Under the pieces are notes generated by a model. It saw only the letters and a program-made list of their open reading frames with translations, ran no database searches and was not told where the DNA came from. Shown here in pieces: positions 38,200 through 46,091 of a stretch of DNA of 64,000 nt. Position numbers and translations under genes: made by a program. Within the stretch, counting starts at the first letter, position 1; each line of letters opens with the position of its first letter. The stretch is from Flavobacteriales bacterium (lineage in GTDB: Bacteria > Bacteroidota > Bacteroidia > JANQJC01), in the NCBI GenBank assembly GCA_028281825.1, contig JANQJC010000087.1, forward strand, positions 1 through 64,000. The letters run 5' to 3'.

Positions 38200-39243
38200 A
38201 TGTTTTCTGCTGTAAGAGGTGTACGACCAGTTTTTCTCGAAAAAGGAGACCTATACCTTTCTAAAGGTTTTAGAATAGCCAAGGCTAACACAGATCATCC
38301 TGAGAAGTATGATATTATTTCCAGGTATGGAGGGTTGAAAGAAAGCCTTATATCTACTTCGCCTTTGGCAACTCGTATGTTGAGAGAAGGGATACATTTC
38401 TTCCTCCCTATGCCTAATGGACATCTTTTGATGGTGAGAAATAAACTTCTATTTAAGAAAGGAGGCGGCAATTACAAAGTTGTAATGGATATTTTTAAGG
38501 GAAGCAGACCCCTTAATATTTGTAAGGCAAGCAATGGCAGCCTTTATTTTGGAGAATACTTTTCTAACTCAGATAGAGGCGAAGTGAAGATATTTACATC
38601 CATTGACGGTGAAAATTGGGATGCGGCTTACACTTTTAAGTCGGGCACTATTCGTCATGTACATGGTATTTATGAAGATAGTTTCCGTAACGGCTTATGG
38701 GTTTTGACTGGAGATTCAGATGATGAGTCGGCGCTATGGTTCACTAATGATGGCTTCAAGACATTAACCCCATTGGGTAGGGGCAGCCAAAGAGCAAGGG
38801 CTGTTGGGATTATCCCTACTGAAAAAGGTATCATAGTTCCTATGGATAGCCCCCATCAGGTGAATTATATCCAGCTTTTTGAGCCTGAAACAGAGAAATT
38901 TACGGATTTAGCGCAGATAGGTGGTAGTGCTTTCCACGCCCAAAAATATGGGGATATCCACTTAGTGACCACCGTTACAGAACCTAGTCCAGTGAATATC
39001 ACCAATGCAGCTTACTTATATGGAAGCTTGGATGGTGAAAACTGGAAGTTGATAGAAGCTTTCAGGAGGGATATTTTCCCAGTTAAATACCAGAATTACA
39101 CCCGCTATTCTGAGATAGAGCTTTTGCCTTTTGATGAGAATACTTCAAAGTATATTTTTGCATATGCAAGGGCAGTCGCGAAGTATGACAACTGTATGCT
39201 TTGCTTTGATAAAGAAAAACTGCGCGCCCAAATAACAGGCTAA
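38200..39243 (+). CDS. Asp-box (BNR) beta-propeller-like protein
   Basis: A 347-residue protein that I cannot name. It carries Asp-box turns of the BNR/sialidase type: TSIDGENWDAAYTF, FTNDGFKTLTPLG and GSLDGENWKLIEAF, each fitting S/T-x-D-x-G-x-x-W or a near form. This predicts a beta-propeller. It has no signal peptide or membrane helix, so it appears cytoplasmic. The gene starts directly after the second sulfotransferase stop and its stop overlaps the start of the heparinase-like gene (TAATG), so it is tightly coupled to glycan modification. It may bind or act on the nascent glycan; no catalytic residues are recognisable. Confidence 0.6.
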   Translation: MFSAVRGVRPVFLEKGDLYLSKGFRIAKANTDHPEKYDIISRYGGLKESLISTSPLATRMLREGIHFFLPMPNGHLLMVRNKLLFKKGGGNYKVVMDIFKGSRPLNICKASNGSLYFGEYFSNSDRGEVKIFTSIDGENWDAAYTFKSGTIRHVHGIYEDSFRNGLWVLTGDSDDESALWFTNDGFKTLTPLGRGSQRARAVGIIPTEKGIIVPMDSPHQVNYIQLFEPETEKFTDLAQIGGSAFHAQKYGDIHLVTTVTEPSPVNITNAAYLYGSLDGENWKLIEAFRRDIFPVKYQNYTRYSEIELLPFDENTSKYIFAYARAVAKYDNCMLCFDKEKLRAQITG

Positions 39244-40793
39244 TGAAAAAACTACTGCTGTATTACAACACCCTTAAATACCTGCGGTGGCAGCAAGTGT
39301 TTTACAAACTGAAATACACGCTATTCAAACCTTCCAAAAAAATAAGCCCTCCTTCTAGCATTCAAACACATTTTGTGAAGGGTGATTTCTTGCCATTCAA
39401 TGGTGCCAGCGCAGATGGACAAACTTTTCAAATACTCAATAAAGAGGCAAAGTTTGATGACAAAATTAATTGGGACTACTCAGAAAACGGTAAGCTTTGG
39501 ACATATAATCTGAATTATTTTGACTACCTGAACAGCCCTGAATTAAGTATAGAACTTGGGCTAAAACTGATTGCAGACTACTGCACTTCAACTACAAAAA
39601 ATGGCAATGAGCCTTATCCAACTTCACTCAGGGGGATTAATTGGATTAAATTTATATCCCAGCACAAGATTGAGGACGGAACCATCAATAAACGATTGTA
39701 CGTTGACTACACGAGGCTTTGCCAACGTCCAGAGTATCACATCATGGGTAATCACTTATTGGAGAATGGAATTTCATTGCTGTTCGGAGCCTTCTTTTTC
39801 AAGGATGGCAAGTTCTTTTCCAAAGCCAATGAGATAATAACCAATGAATTAAAGGAAGAAATCCTGCAAGATGGCGGGCATTATGAGTTAAGTCCCATGT
39901 ACCATTCTATAATCTTGCAACGATTACTTGATTGCGTAGTACTCTTAAAGAACAATCAAGTATTTGAAACACAAGATAGTTTGCTAATTCTAGTAAGAGA
40001 CAAGGTGGGTAAAATGATATCGTGGTTACAAAAAGTGACCTTTTCAAATGGAGATATCCCTCTTGTGAATGATGCAGCTATGGGAATGGCTCCCATAGCA
40101 AAAGAGCTACTACACTTCGGAGAAAGACTGAAGATAAAATCAATTGTACTTCCCTTAAATGATAGTGGCTATAGAAAGTTAAACTCAGAAGAATTAGAAG
40201 TTTTGATTGACGTGGGTCAAATTGGCCCCGACTATATTCCAGGTCATGCTCATGCAGATACATTTAATTTCATCCTTTACCATCAAAGTAGACCTATTAT
40301 AGTTGATACTGGTGTTTCAACTTACAATATTGGCCCACAGAGAGATTTGGAAAGAAGCACGTCAGCACATAACACAGTGGTTATGAAAAACCAAGATAGT
40401 TCAGAAGTGTGGGCTGGTTTTAGAGTAGCTAAAAGGGCTAAGACCAAAATACTAGCTGACACCCCAAGTAAAGTAGTGGCCACTCATGATGGTTACTCAA
40501 GATTTGGAATAACTCATCTGCGTGAGTTTGAGATTACTACTGAAACATTTACTGTTAAAGATGATATTGGTAAAGATAACGGGATATCTTATTTACACTT
40601 TAGTCATGATATAAACCCTGAGTTGAAAGAAGAGAAAATAATAGCAGGTAGTGTAGAGATTGAGATACCTAATGTTGAAAAGATTGAAATTCAGCCTTAC
40701 ATGCAAGGTTTGGAGTTCAACAAACAAGTAGAAGCAAAAAAAGCCGTAATCTTTTTCAAAGGGCAGATAACTATTACCTTTGCGCCGAAATGA
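39243..40793 (+). CDS. Heparinase II/III-family protein without signal peptide
   Basis: A 516-residue protein of the heparinase II/III-like polysaccharide lyase superfamily. An alpha/alpha-toroid part (about 60-300) carries Asn170-His171 in HIMGNHLLENG and Tyr214/Tyr220-His221 in GGHYELSPMYH. A beta-sheet part carries GHAHADTFNF (His335, His337, Asp339), then a TSAHNTVVM block. These are the expected catalytic and metal-site motifs. Lyases of this family are normally exported, yet the N-terminus (MKKLLLYYNTLKYLRWQQVF) is basic and amphipathic with no signal peptide. Related folds include dermatan sulfate epimerase, so a uronyl C5-epimerase or an intracellular lyase are both possible. Coupled by a 4-base overlap to the PL6-like gene. 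Confidence 0.82.
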   Translation: MKKLLLYYNTLKYLRWQQVFYKLKYTLFKPSKKISPPSSIQTHFVKGDFLPFNGASADGQTFQILNKEAKFDDKINWDYSENGKLWTYNLNYFDYLNSPELSIELGLKLIADYCTSTTKNGNEPYPTSLRGINWIKFISQHKIEDGTINKRLYVDYTRLCQRPEYHIMGNHLLENGISLLFGAFFFKDGKFFSKANEIITNELKEEILQDGGHYELSPMYHSIILQRLLDCVVLLKNNQVFETQDSLLILVRDKVGKMISWLQKVTFSNGDIPLVNDAAMGMAPIAKELLHFGERLKIKSIVLPLNDSGYRKLNSEELEVLIDVGQIGPDYIPGHAHADTFNFILYHQSRPIIVDTGVSTYNIGPQRDLERSTSAHNTVVMKNQDSSEVWAGFRVAKRAKTKILADTPSKVVATHDGYSRFGITHLREFEITTETFTVKDDIGKDNGISYLHFSHDINPELKEEKIIAGSVEIEIPNVEKIEIQPYMQGLEFNKQVEAKKAVIFFKGQITITFAPK

Positions 40794-42214
40794 GAAATGC
40801 TTCTTGGTTAGCGCTTTTTGTGATGTCCTTTTTCTTGTCCTGTGGGGGAAGTACAACTCCAGTTGGTGACGGAAAAGGATTGGTGCAAAGTGAGGAGACA
40901 GAAGAGAAACTTACTAAAGAGGAAAGCACCGAACAACAAACCCCGAATATAGAAGAAGCTAAGCCCCAAGGTACTATGAGGTTGCCAAGTGATACCATTT
41001 TTTTGGAGGATGGTATCATAGATGGATATGAACTCAAAATCACAAAAAGCGGAAGCGAAGAAAGACCACTGGTGCTAAGTGCAAGGCATCCAGGTAAAAC
41101 AGTGATAACAGGTAACGTGAGGATTGAAATTTCAGGGTCTTACGTTCATGTTGTTGACCTTATTTTTAAGAATGTTCAATCGGTTGGAAAATATGTTGAT
41201 GTTATCAAGTTCACGGGCAATAGGAACAAACTAAGTAATTGTATCATATACAATACAGACAACTTTAAGAGTGAAAAAACCTATTACTGGGTTACTATTG
41301 ATGGAAAACGTAATGAAGTAAGAGGCAATTCATTTGTTGGAAAAAGCAATAAAGGGCCGCTGGTATATGTAGTTGCCGAAGACGCCAGAAATGGACATCA
41401 CGATATTTCCCAAAACCTTTTTGCAAGGATAAAACCATTGGGTGAGAATGGACTTTCGACAATACGTATCGGACTGAAATCTACAGAACCTGTAAGTTCA
41501 TTTACTACTGTAATGGGCAACGTTTTCCATAACTGTGACGGCGAAATTGAACTGATTAGCAGTAAAGCTAGCAATAACAGCTTTATAAATAACCTGGTTT
41601 ATGAGTCAAGGGGTGGATTGACCCTGCGTTGGGGTAATGATTGCAAAGTGGATGGCAACCAGTTTATATCCAAGAAAAATACCTCTATTGGGGTTCGGGT
41701 GGCAGGTAGTGGACATGAAATAAAAAATAACACTTTCAAGTTAGTGGGAGGCCCAAATGCTGCCGCCATTGTTTTGATGACAGGAAGCAAAAATACTGAA
41801 TGCGGATATCAACCTGCGAGAGATATCAGTATCCATGACAACGAATTCCATAATAATTCTGATTGGAAGATATTAGAGCAAGTGAATTGTGATGCAGGGC
41901 CTCAGTTTTTAGCTAAGGATAACTTTAAATTCAAGAATGGTCAACCTAAAGGTAAGGGCAGCGACTACTCCGTTGAAAGAAAGGTGGTGAGTACTAAGAG
42001 AAAGGGCAATAGCAAAATCTTGAAGGAAATTTATGTGATGAAGGCTCTTGAAGGTGAAGGAGAAAAGGAGAGCACCCCAAAAGTACAAATGCCAGATTTA
42101 AGCATAAGAACCAGGCTAGAGAGTAATGAAGGGTTTATTACTAGTTGGGTGCGCGCTTCTCACAGGATTAATAATGCGAAAGTTGGCTCAACTATAAAAG
42201 TTTCTAGCTTATAA
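40790..42214 (+). CDS. PL6-like (chondroitinase B/alginate lyase family) lipoprotein
   Basis: A 474-residue lipoprotein (lipobox FFLSC, Cys18) followed by an acidic linker and a parallel beta-helix of polysaccharide lyase family 6 type. The family core is visible: GEIELISSKASNN and ESRGGLTLRWGN, giving the catalytic pair Lys259 and Arg280 with the same 21-residue spacing as in chondroitinase B. The Arg-His-Gly seen in most members is Arg-Trp281-Gly here, so substrate contacts may differ. About 80 C-terminal residues after the helix are basic and unassigned. Anchored on the envelope, it could trim, release or remodel the polymer made by this locus (inference). Confidence 0.78.
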   Translation: MRNASWLALFVMSFFLSCGGSTTPVGDGKGLVQSEETEEKLTKEESTEQQTPNIEEAKPQGTMRLPSDTIFLEDGIIDGYELKITKSGSEERPLVLSARHPGKTVITGNVRIEISGSYVHVVDLIFKNVQSVGKYVDVIKFTGNRNKLSNCIIYNTDNFKSEKTYYWVTIDGKRNEVRGNSFVGKSNKGPLVYVVAEDARNGHHDISQNLFARIKPLGENGLSTIRIGLKSTEPVSSFTTVMGNVFHNCDGEIELISSKASNNSFINNLVYESRGGLTLRWGNDCKVDGNQFISKKNTSIGVRVAGSGHEIKNNTFKLVGGPNAAAIVLMTGSKNTECGYQPARDISIHDNEFHNNSDWKILEQVNCDAGPQFLAKDNFKFKNGQPKGKGSDYSVERKVVSTKRKGNSKILKEIYVMKALEGEGEKESTPKVQMPDLSIRTRLESNEGFITSWVRASHRINNAKVGSTIKVSSL

Positions 42215-42229
42215 TAGCAGACAGACGAT

Positions 42230-43438
42230 ATGCGGATTTTATATTTCTACCAGTTTTTTTCAACGCCCAAGGGCTCGTGGGGCACTCGTGTTTATGAGTT
42301 TGCTAAAGAGTGGGTGGAAAAGGGTCACGAAGTTACGGTGGTTACCAGTGTATTTGTGAAGTCTGATTTAAAGGCCGAGAAACTGATTGAAACCCAATAT
42401 TTCGACGATATTAAAGTAAAGGTGATTAACATCACCATGGACAACCGGCAAAGTATATTGAAAAGGATATGGACCTTTATGGCCTATGCCTTTCTTTCTT
42501 GTTGGTATGCCTTAACACTCAAAGCCGATGTTGTTGTAGCTTCTTCGGGGCCGATTACGGTTGGATTGCCAGGATTGGTCGCAAGATACTTGAGAGGTAG
42601 AAAATTGGTTTTTGAGGTAAGAGACCTTTGGCCAGAAGGGGCTATAGAATTAGGTGTAATTAAAAACCCAATCATCAAATCACTGTCACTTTGGTTTGAG
42701 AAAACATGTTATAGGGCTTCAGAACATGTCATTTGCCTTTCACCTGGAATGAAAACCCACATTGAAACCAAACATATAGGGGTGAAAGCAACTAGCGTAA
42801 CCAATGCAGCTAATGTTGAACTTTTCTCAACGTCACAGCCATTCCCAAAAGATGAAAAAGCTCTACAACCAAAGAAATATGCCATTTATACAGGTAATAT
42901 CGGAGAAGTGAATAATAGCTACTGGCTCTATAATGCAGCTGTTAAATTGAAAAAACTGGGTAGAAACGATATTAAAATTGTGCTGGTGGGCGAAGGGCAG
43001 CAGAGGATAGAATTACAAGAGTTAGCCAAGCAAAATGGTATAGACAATTTTATCCATAAAGGCCTAATGCCAAAAGAGGACTTGATACCTTATATACAAC
43101 ATGCAATGGTTTCAATGGTACCACTCAAAGGAACTCCCGTTTTGGATACTTCATCTCCGAACAAGCTATTTGAATCAATAGCAGCTGGTATTCCAGTTAT
43201 TCAAAATACCCAAGGCTGGATAAAAGATTTTCTGGAGGAGCACAAGATTGGCTATACCTTAAACCCTAATGACCCATTGCAATTGGCCGAGAAACTTATT
43301 TGGGTGGATGAAAACCCTGAAGAAATGAAGAGTATGGGAGAAGTAGCAGCTGAAGTGGCAAAAAAAAACTTTGATAAAACATACCTAGCTGATAAAATGT
43401 TGAATTGCCTTGAATCTGTTGCTAATGGCAAGAAATAG
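42230..43438 (+). CDS. Glycosyltransferase family 4 protein (WbuB-like)
   Basis: A 402-residue GT-B enzyme. The N-terminal domain opens MRILYFYQFFSTPKGSWGTR and contains FEVRDLWPEGAIELGV, a stretch typical of WbuB-like GT4 enzymes. The donor domain has YTGNIGEVN, VGEGQQRIELQELA and SPNKLFESIAAGIPVI. WbuB-like enzymes often add the second sugar to the lipid carrier, commonly an N-acetylated amino sugar; the donor here is unproven, though UDP-ManNAcA is made by the same operon. It is separated from the PL6-like gene by 15 bases. Confidence 0.9.
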   Translation: MRILYFYQFFSTPKGSWGTRVYEFAKEWVEKGHEVTVVTSVFVKSDLKAEKLIETQYFDDIKVKVINITMDNRQSILKRIWTFMAYAFLSCWYALTLKADVVVASSGPITVGLPGLVARYLRGRKLVFEVRDLWPEGAIELGVIKNPIIKSLSLWFEKTCYRASEHVICLSPGMKTHIETKHIGVKATSVTNAANVELFSTSQPFPKDEKALQPKKYAIYTGNIGEVNNSYWLYNAAVKLKKLGRNDIKIVLVGEGQQRIELQELAKQNGIDNFIHKGLMPKEDLIPYIQHAMVSMVPLKGTPVLDTSSPNKLFESIAAGIPVIQNTQGWIKDFLEEHKIGYTLNPNDPLQLAEKLIWVDENPEEMKSMGEVAAEVAKKNFDKTYLADKMLNCLESVANGKK

Positions 43439-43491
43439 ATTTGTTGTTTATAAAAAAATCCACAAGGTATATTTCATAGTATCGGAATAGT

Positions 43492-43499
43492 TAATTTTG
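43492..43499 (+). promoter_or_regulatory. -7 promoter box before the priming transferase gene
   Basis: TAATTTTG is an exact TAnnTTTG match, 25 bases before the ATG at 43524, in an 85-base gap. No -33 element with right spacing is seen. The priming transferase may have its own promoter within the locus. Confidence 0.45.
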
Positions 43500-43523
43500 A
43501 GCGGTTGAGAACCTGACCGATTA

Positions 43524-44945
43524 ATGGGAGCACCTAACATAAATAACTCCACTTCTTCTGCTTTTTATATCAGTAAATCTGAAAGAAAAAGATTGCTGAT
43601 GCTATTCGACTTGGTGTTACTAGTGGTGCTGTGCTTCACATTGCTTTTTGGCCTTAGAAATGGTGAGTTTAAATATTTGCCCAATCTCCTTTTATTAAAC
43701 ATCATCCTCTATTATGTGATTGCTCGCCTAACGGGCTTGTTTGATGACAGGTATTACGCATCCTGGAAAGCGATACTAGTTCGTTCTTTCATCACGTTTC
43801 TAATCCATTTTACCATGTTTTATGGTATTATGGGTATAGATTTCGATATCTTTAAAATGAAGGCCTTTGGAATGGCCATGGCACCCTTTCTCGGGTTTTA
43901 CATCATCAGTTATTTCATCAAGCTAGCATATAGGGCTTTAGTATTCTTAAAGCTTAAAAAGAACATTTTAATAGTGGGGGCCGGCAAATCAGGTGTTTTG
44001 ATAGCTGATTGCTTGATGGAAAACAAAAGGGTACAAAAAGACAGAACTTTCAATATTGTAGGGTTTATTGATGATAATAAAGAGGAAGACTACACCTATA
44101 GGGGAATAAAAGTGATTGGAAAAACGAATGATATAGACCATATCGTTGAAAAACATGGTGTGAAGGAAGTAGTTTTCGCAATCCAGAATACCAAAGGTGT
44201 ATCTGATGAGCTATTCAATAAACTACTGCTCTTCATTGAAAGTGGGATTGAGGTAAGTAATACCTTCAATAAGTATGAGGAATTGATGCAAAGGCTGCCA
44301 ATTGAGAAAGTGGGTAAAGACTTTTACCATTTCTTTCCTTTTGCCAAGACAAATAGCAGTATTTTTTATCTATCTATCAGCAGGATAATAGAGATAGTGT
44401 TAAGCATTATAGGCTTGTTTATCATGTTTTTGTTTATCCCACCTATCTTTATCGCTAACCTGATTTTTGCACCAGGCCCATTGTTCTATTCTCAGAAAAG
44501 GGTTGGTTTGTACGGCAAGGAGTTTAACTTGAGCAAGTTCCGCTCTATGGTAGTAGATGCTGAAAAAGGGGGTGCTAAGTGGGCAGATAAGAATGATAGC
44601 CGGACTACTAAAATCGGGGCGCTTTTGCGCAAAACCAGAATTGATGAATTGCCCCAATTTTTTGCAGTACTCAAAGGAGATATGGGACTAATTGGCCCTA
44701 GGCCAGAAAGAAAAGTTTTTGTTGACCAATTAAAAAAAGAGATACCTTTTTTTGAGGCCAGACACTTTATTAAGCCTGGGATTACTGGTTGGGCCCAAGT
44801 AATGTACAAATACGGAAACTCTACCAATGACAGCCTTATCAAGTTAAAGTATGACTTGTACTACATCAAAAATCGTTCTATAGCGCTTGATATCCAGATA
44901 ATTATAAAAACGATTTTCACGGTAATCAATTACAAAGGGCAGTAA
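43524..44945 (+). CDS. Undecaprenyl-phosphate sugar phosphotransferase (priming transferase)
   Basis: A 473-residue membrane enzyme of the WcaJ/WbaP polyprenyl glycosylphosphotransferase type that starts repeat-unit synthesis by moving a sugar-1-phosphate to undecaprenyl phosphate. Four N-terminal membrane helices (about 20-145) precede a Rossmann-like CoA-binding domain (KKNILIVGAGKSGVLIADCL). A re-entrant or membrane helix follows, then the catalytic bacterial sugar transferase domain (FSQKRVGLYGKEF has the motif SQKRVG; KFRSMVVDAE; the Asp-Glu dyad in RIDELPQF near 374; GLIGPRPE). Length and order are standard. The transferred sugar is not predictable with confidence. Confidence 0.93.
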   Translation: MGAPNINNSTSSAFYISKSERKRLLMLFDLVLLVVLCFTLLFGLRNGEFKYLPNLLLLNIILYYVIARLTGLFDDRYYASWKAILVRSFITFLIHFTMFYGIMGIDFDIFKMKAFGMAMAPFLGFYIISYFIKLAYRALVFLKLKKNILIVGAGKSGVLIADCLMENKRVQKDRTFNIVGFIDDNKEEDYTYRGIKVIGKTNDIDHIVEKHGVKEVVFAIQNTKGVSDELFNKLLLFIESGIEVSNTFNKYEELMQRLPIEKVGKDFYHFFPFAKTNSSIFYLSISRIIEIVLSIIGLFIMFLFIPPIFIANLIFAPGPLFYSQKRVGLYGKEFNLSKFRSMVVDAEKGGAKWADKNDSRTTKIGALLRKTRIDELPQFFAVLKGDMGLIGPRPERKVFVDQLKKEIPFFEARHFIKPGITGWAQVMYKYGNSTNDSLIKLKYDLYYIKNRSIALDIQIIIKTIFTVINYKGQ

Positions 44946-44946
44946 C

Positions 44947-45996
44947 TTAATTTACTTTGTAAAAGCTTTTGTACCAATCCACAAAATTTCCGACACCCTG
45001 TTTGAGGTCGTAACTTGGGGAGTAACCAAAATCTTCTTTCAAGGCATCAACGTTAGCATAAGTGATGGGAACATCACCAGGCTGAATAGGCATATAGTTA
45101 ATGTTCGCCTTCTTTCCCAGCTTTTCTTCAATGGCATGAATAAAATCCATTAAAGGAACAGGATTGTTATTTCCTATGTTGTAGACCTTATAAGGCGCCA
45201 CTGAGCTTGCTGGGTTTGGAGCGTCTCCCTTCCATGAAGAATTGCTTTGTGCTGGCCTTATCACTACACGGCTAATACCTTCTGTTATATCATCCACATA
45301 GGTGAAATCACGTTTCATATCCCCGTGATTGAATACGTCGATGGTTTCGTCGTTCAAAATAGCCTTGGTAAACAAGAAAATAGCCATGTCAGGCCTTCCC
45401 CAAGGCCCGTACACTACAAAAAAACGCAAACCCGTAACTGGTATTTGATATAAATGGCTGTAAGCATGGGCCATCAGTTCATTGCTCTTTTTGCTAGCTG
45501 CATAAAGGGAAATAGGATGGTCTACATTATCAGAAACAGAAAAGGGGATGCTCTCATTCAACCCGTAAACGCTGGAACTGCTAGCATATACCAAGTGCTT
45601 AACAGGATACTGTCTGCAAGCTTCCAAAACATTGAAGAAGCCATTCACATTATTACCCATGTAGGCATTCGGTTTAATCACTGAATACCTAACACCAGCC
45701 TGAGCTGCCAAATGAACTACATAATCAAATTGGTAAGTTTTAAAAAGGTTAAGCAAGCCATCGTGGTCTTGGATGTCGAGCTTTACAAAAGTGAAATTGG
45801 TTTTACCCTCAATGGAATGATTTTCAACGGGATTGGTGTCAACTCCTAGCTCTTTCAAACGAGCCAATTTCAACGCAGGGTCATAGTAATCATTCAGGTT
45901 ATCGATACCCACAACTTCATGACCATCATCTAGCAATCTGGCTGCCGTATGCATCCCAATAAATCCTGCACAACCTGTTACCAGAACTTTTGCCAC
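44947..45996 (-). CDS. NAD-dependent epimerase, probable UDP-glucuronate 4-epimerase
   Basis: An extended short-chain dehydrogenase of 349 residues. It opens VAKVLVTGCAGFIGMHTAARL with the NAD motif, has ASSSSVYG, the catalytic YAASKK (YxxxK) and RFFVVYGPWGRPDMA, a block characteristic of UDP-glucuronate 4-epimerases (CapI/GAE type). It would interconvert UDP-GlcA and UDP-GalA. The frame extends up to an ATG at 46098, but that would add 34 residues without family support and overlap the divergent gene at 46092; the GTG at 45996 is therefore chosen. It is convergent with the priming transferase, one base apart, and likely feeds the same polymer. No UDP-glucose dehydrogenase is in the window. 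Confidence 0.87.
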   Translation of the reverse strand: MAKVLVTGCAGFIGMHTAARLLDDGHEVVGIDNLNDYYDPALKLARLKELGVDTNPVENHSIEGKTNFTFVKLDIQDHDGLLNLFKTYQFDYVVHLAAQAGVRYSVIKPNAYMGNNVNGFFNVLEACRQYPVKHLVYASSSSVYGLNESIPFSVSDNVDHPISLYAASKKSNELMAHAYSHLYQIPVTGLRFFVVYGPWGRPDMAIFLFTKAILNDETIDVFNHGDMKRDFTYVDDITEGISRVVIRPAQSNSSWKGDAPNPASSVAPYKVYNIGNNNPVPLMDFIHAIEEKLGKKANINYMPIQPGDVPITYANVDALKEDFGYSPSYDLKQGVGNFVDWYKSFYKVN

Positions 45997-46076
45997 TTGA
46001 TAGAATTGACCTGAGGTGATTAATTGCCCAAAAGTAAGCCTTTTAGTGAGATAGCAAATTAATCGTTTCTCTTGAT

Positions 46077-46084
46077 TACTTTTG
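46077..46084 (+). promoter_or_regulatory. -7 promoter box very close to the first RemB/Wzi-like gene
   Basis: TACTTTTG is an exact TAnnTTTG match ending 7 bases before the ATG at 46092. If used, the transcript would be nearly leaderless. A clear -33 box is not seen. Confidence 0.4.
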
Positions 46085-46091
46085 TAATTGG

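Noticed and set aside
25859-44945. The polysaccharide locus as a recently acquired mobile island.
   Set aside because: No integrase, transposase, tRNA or direct repeats were seen at the borders. It may still have been transferred, but the sequence does not show it.
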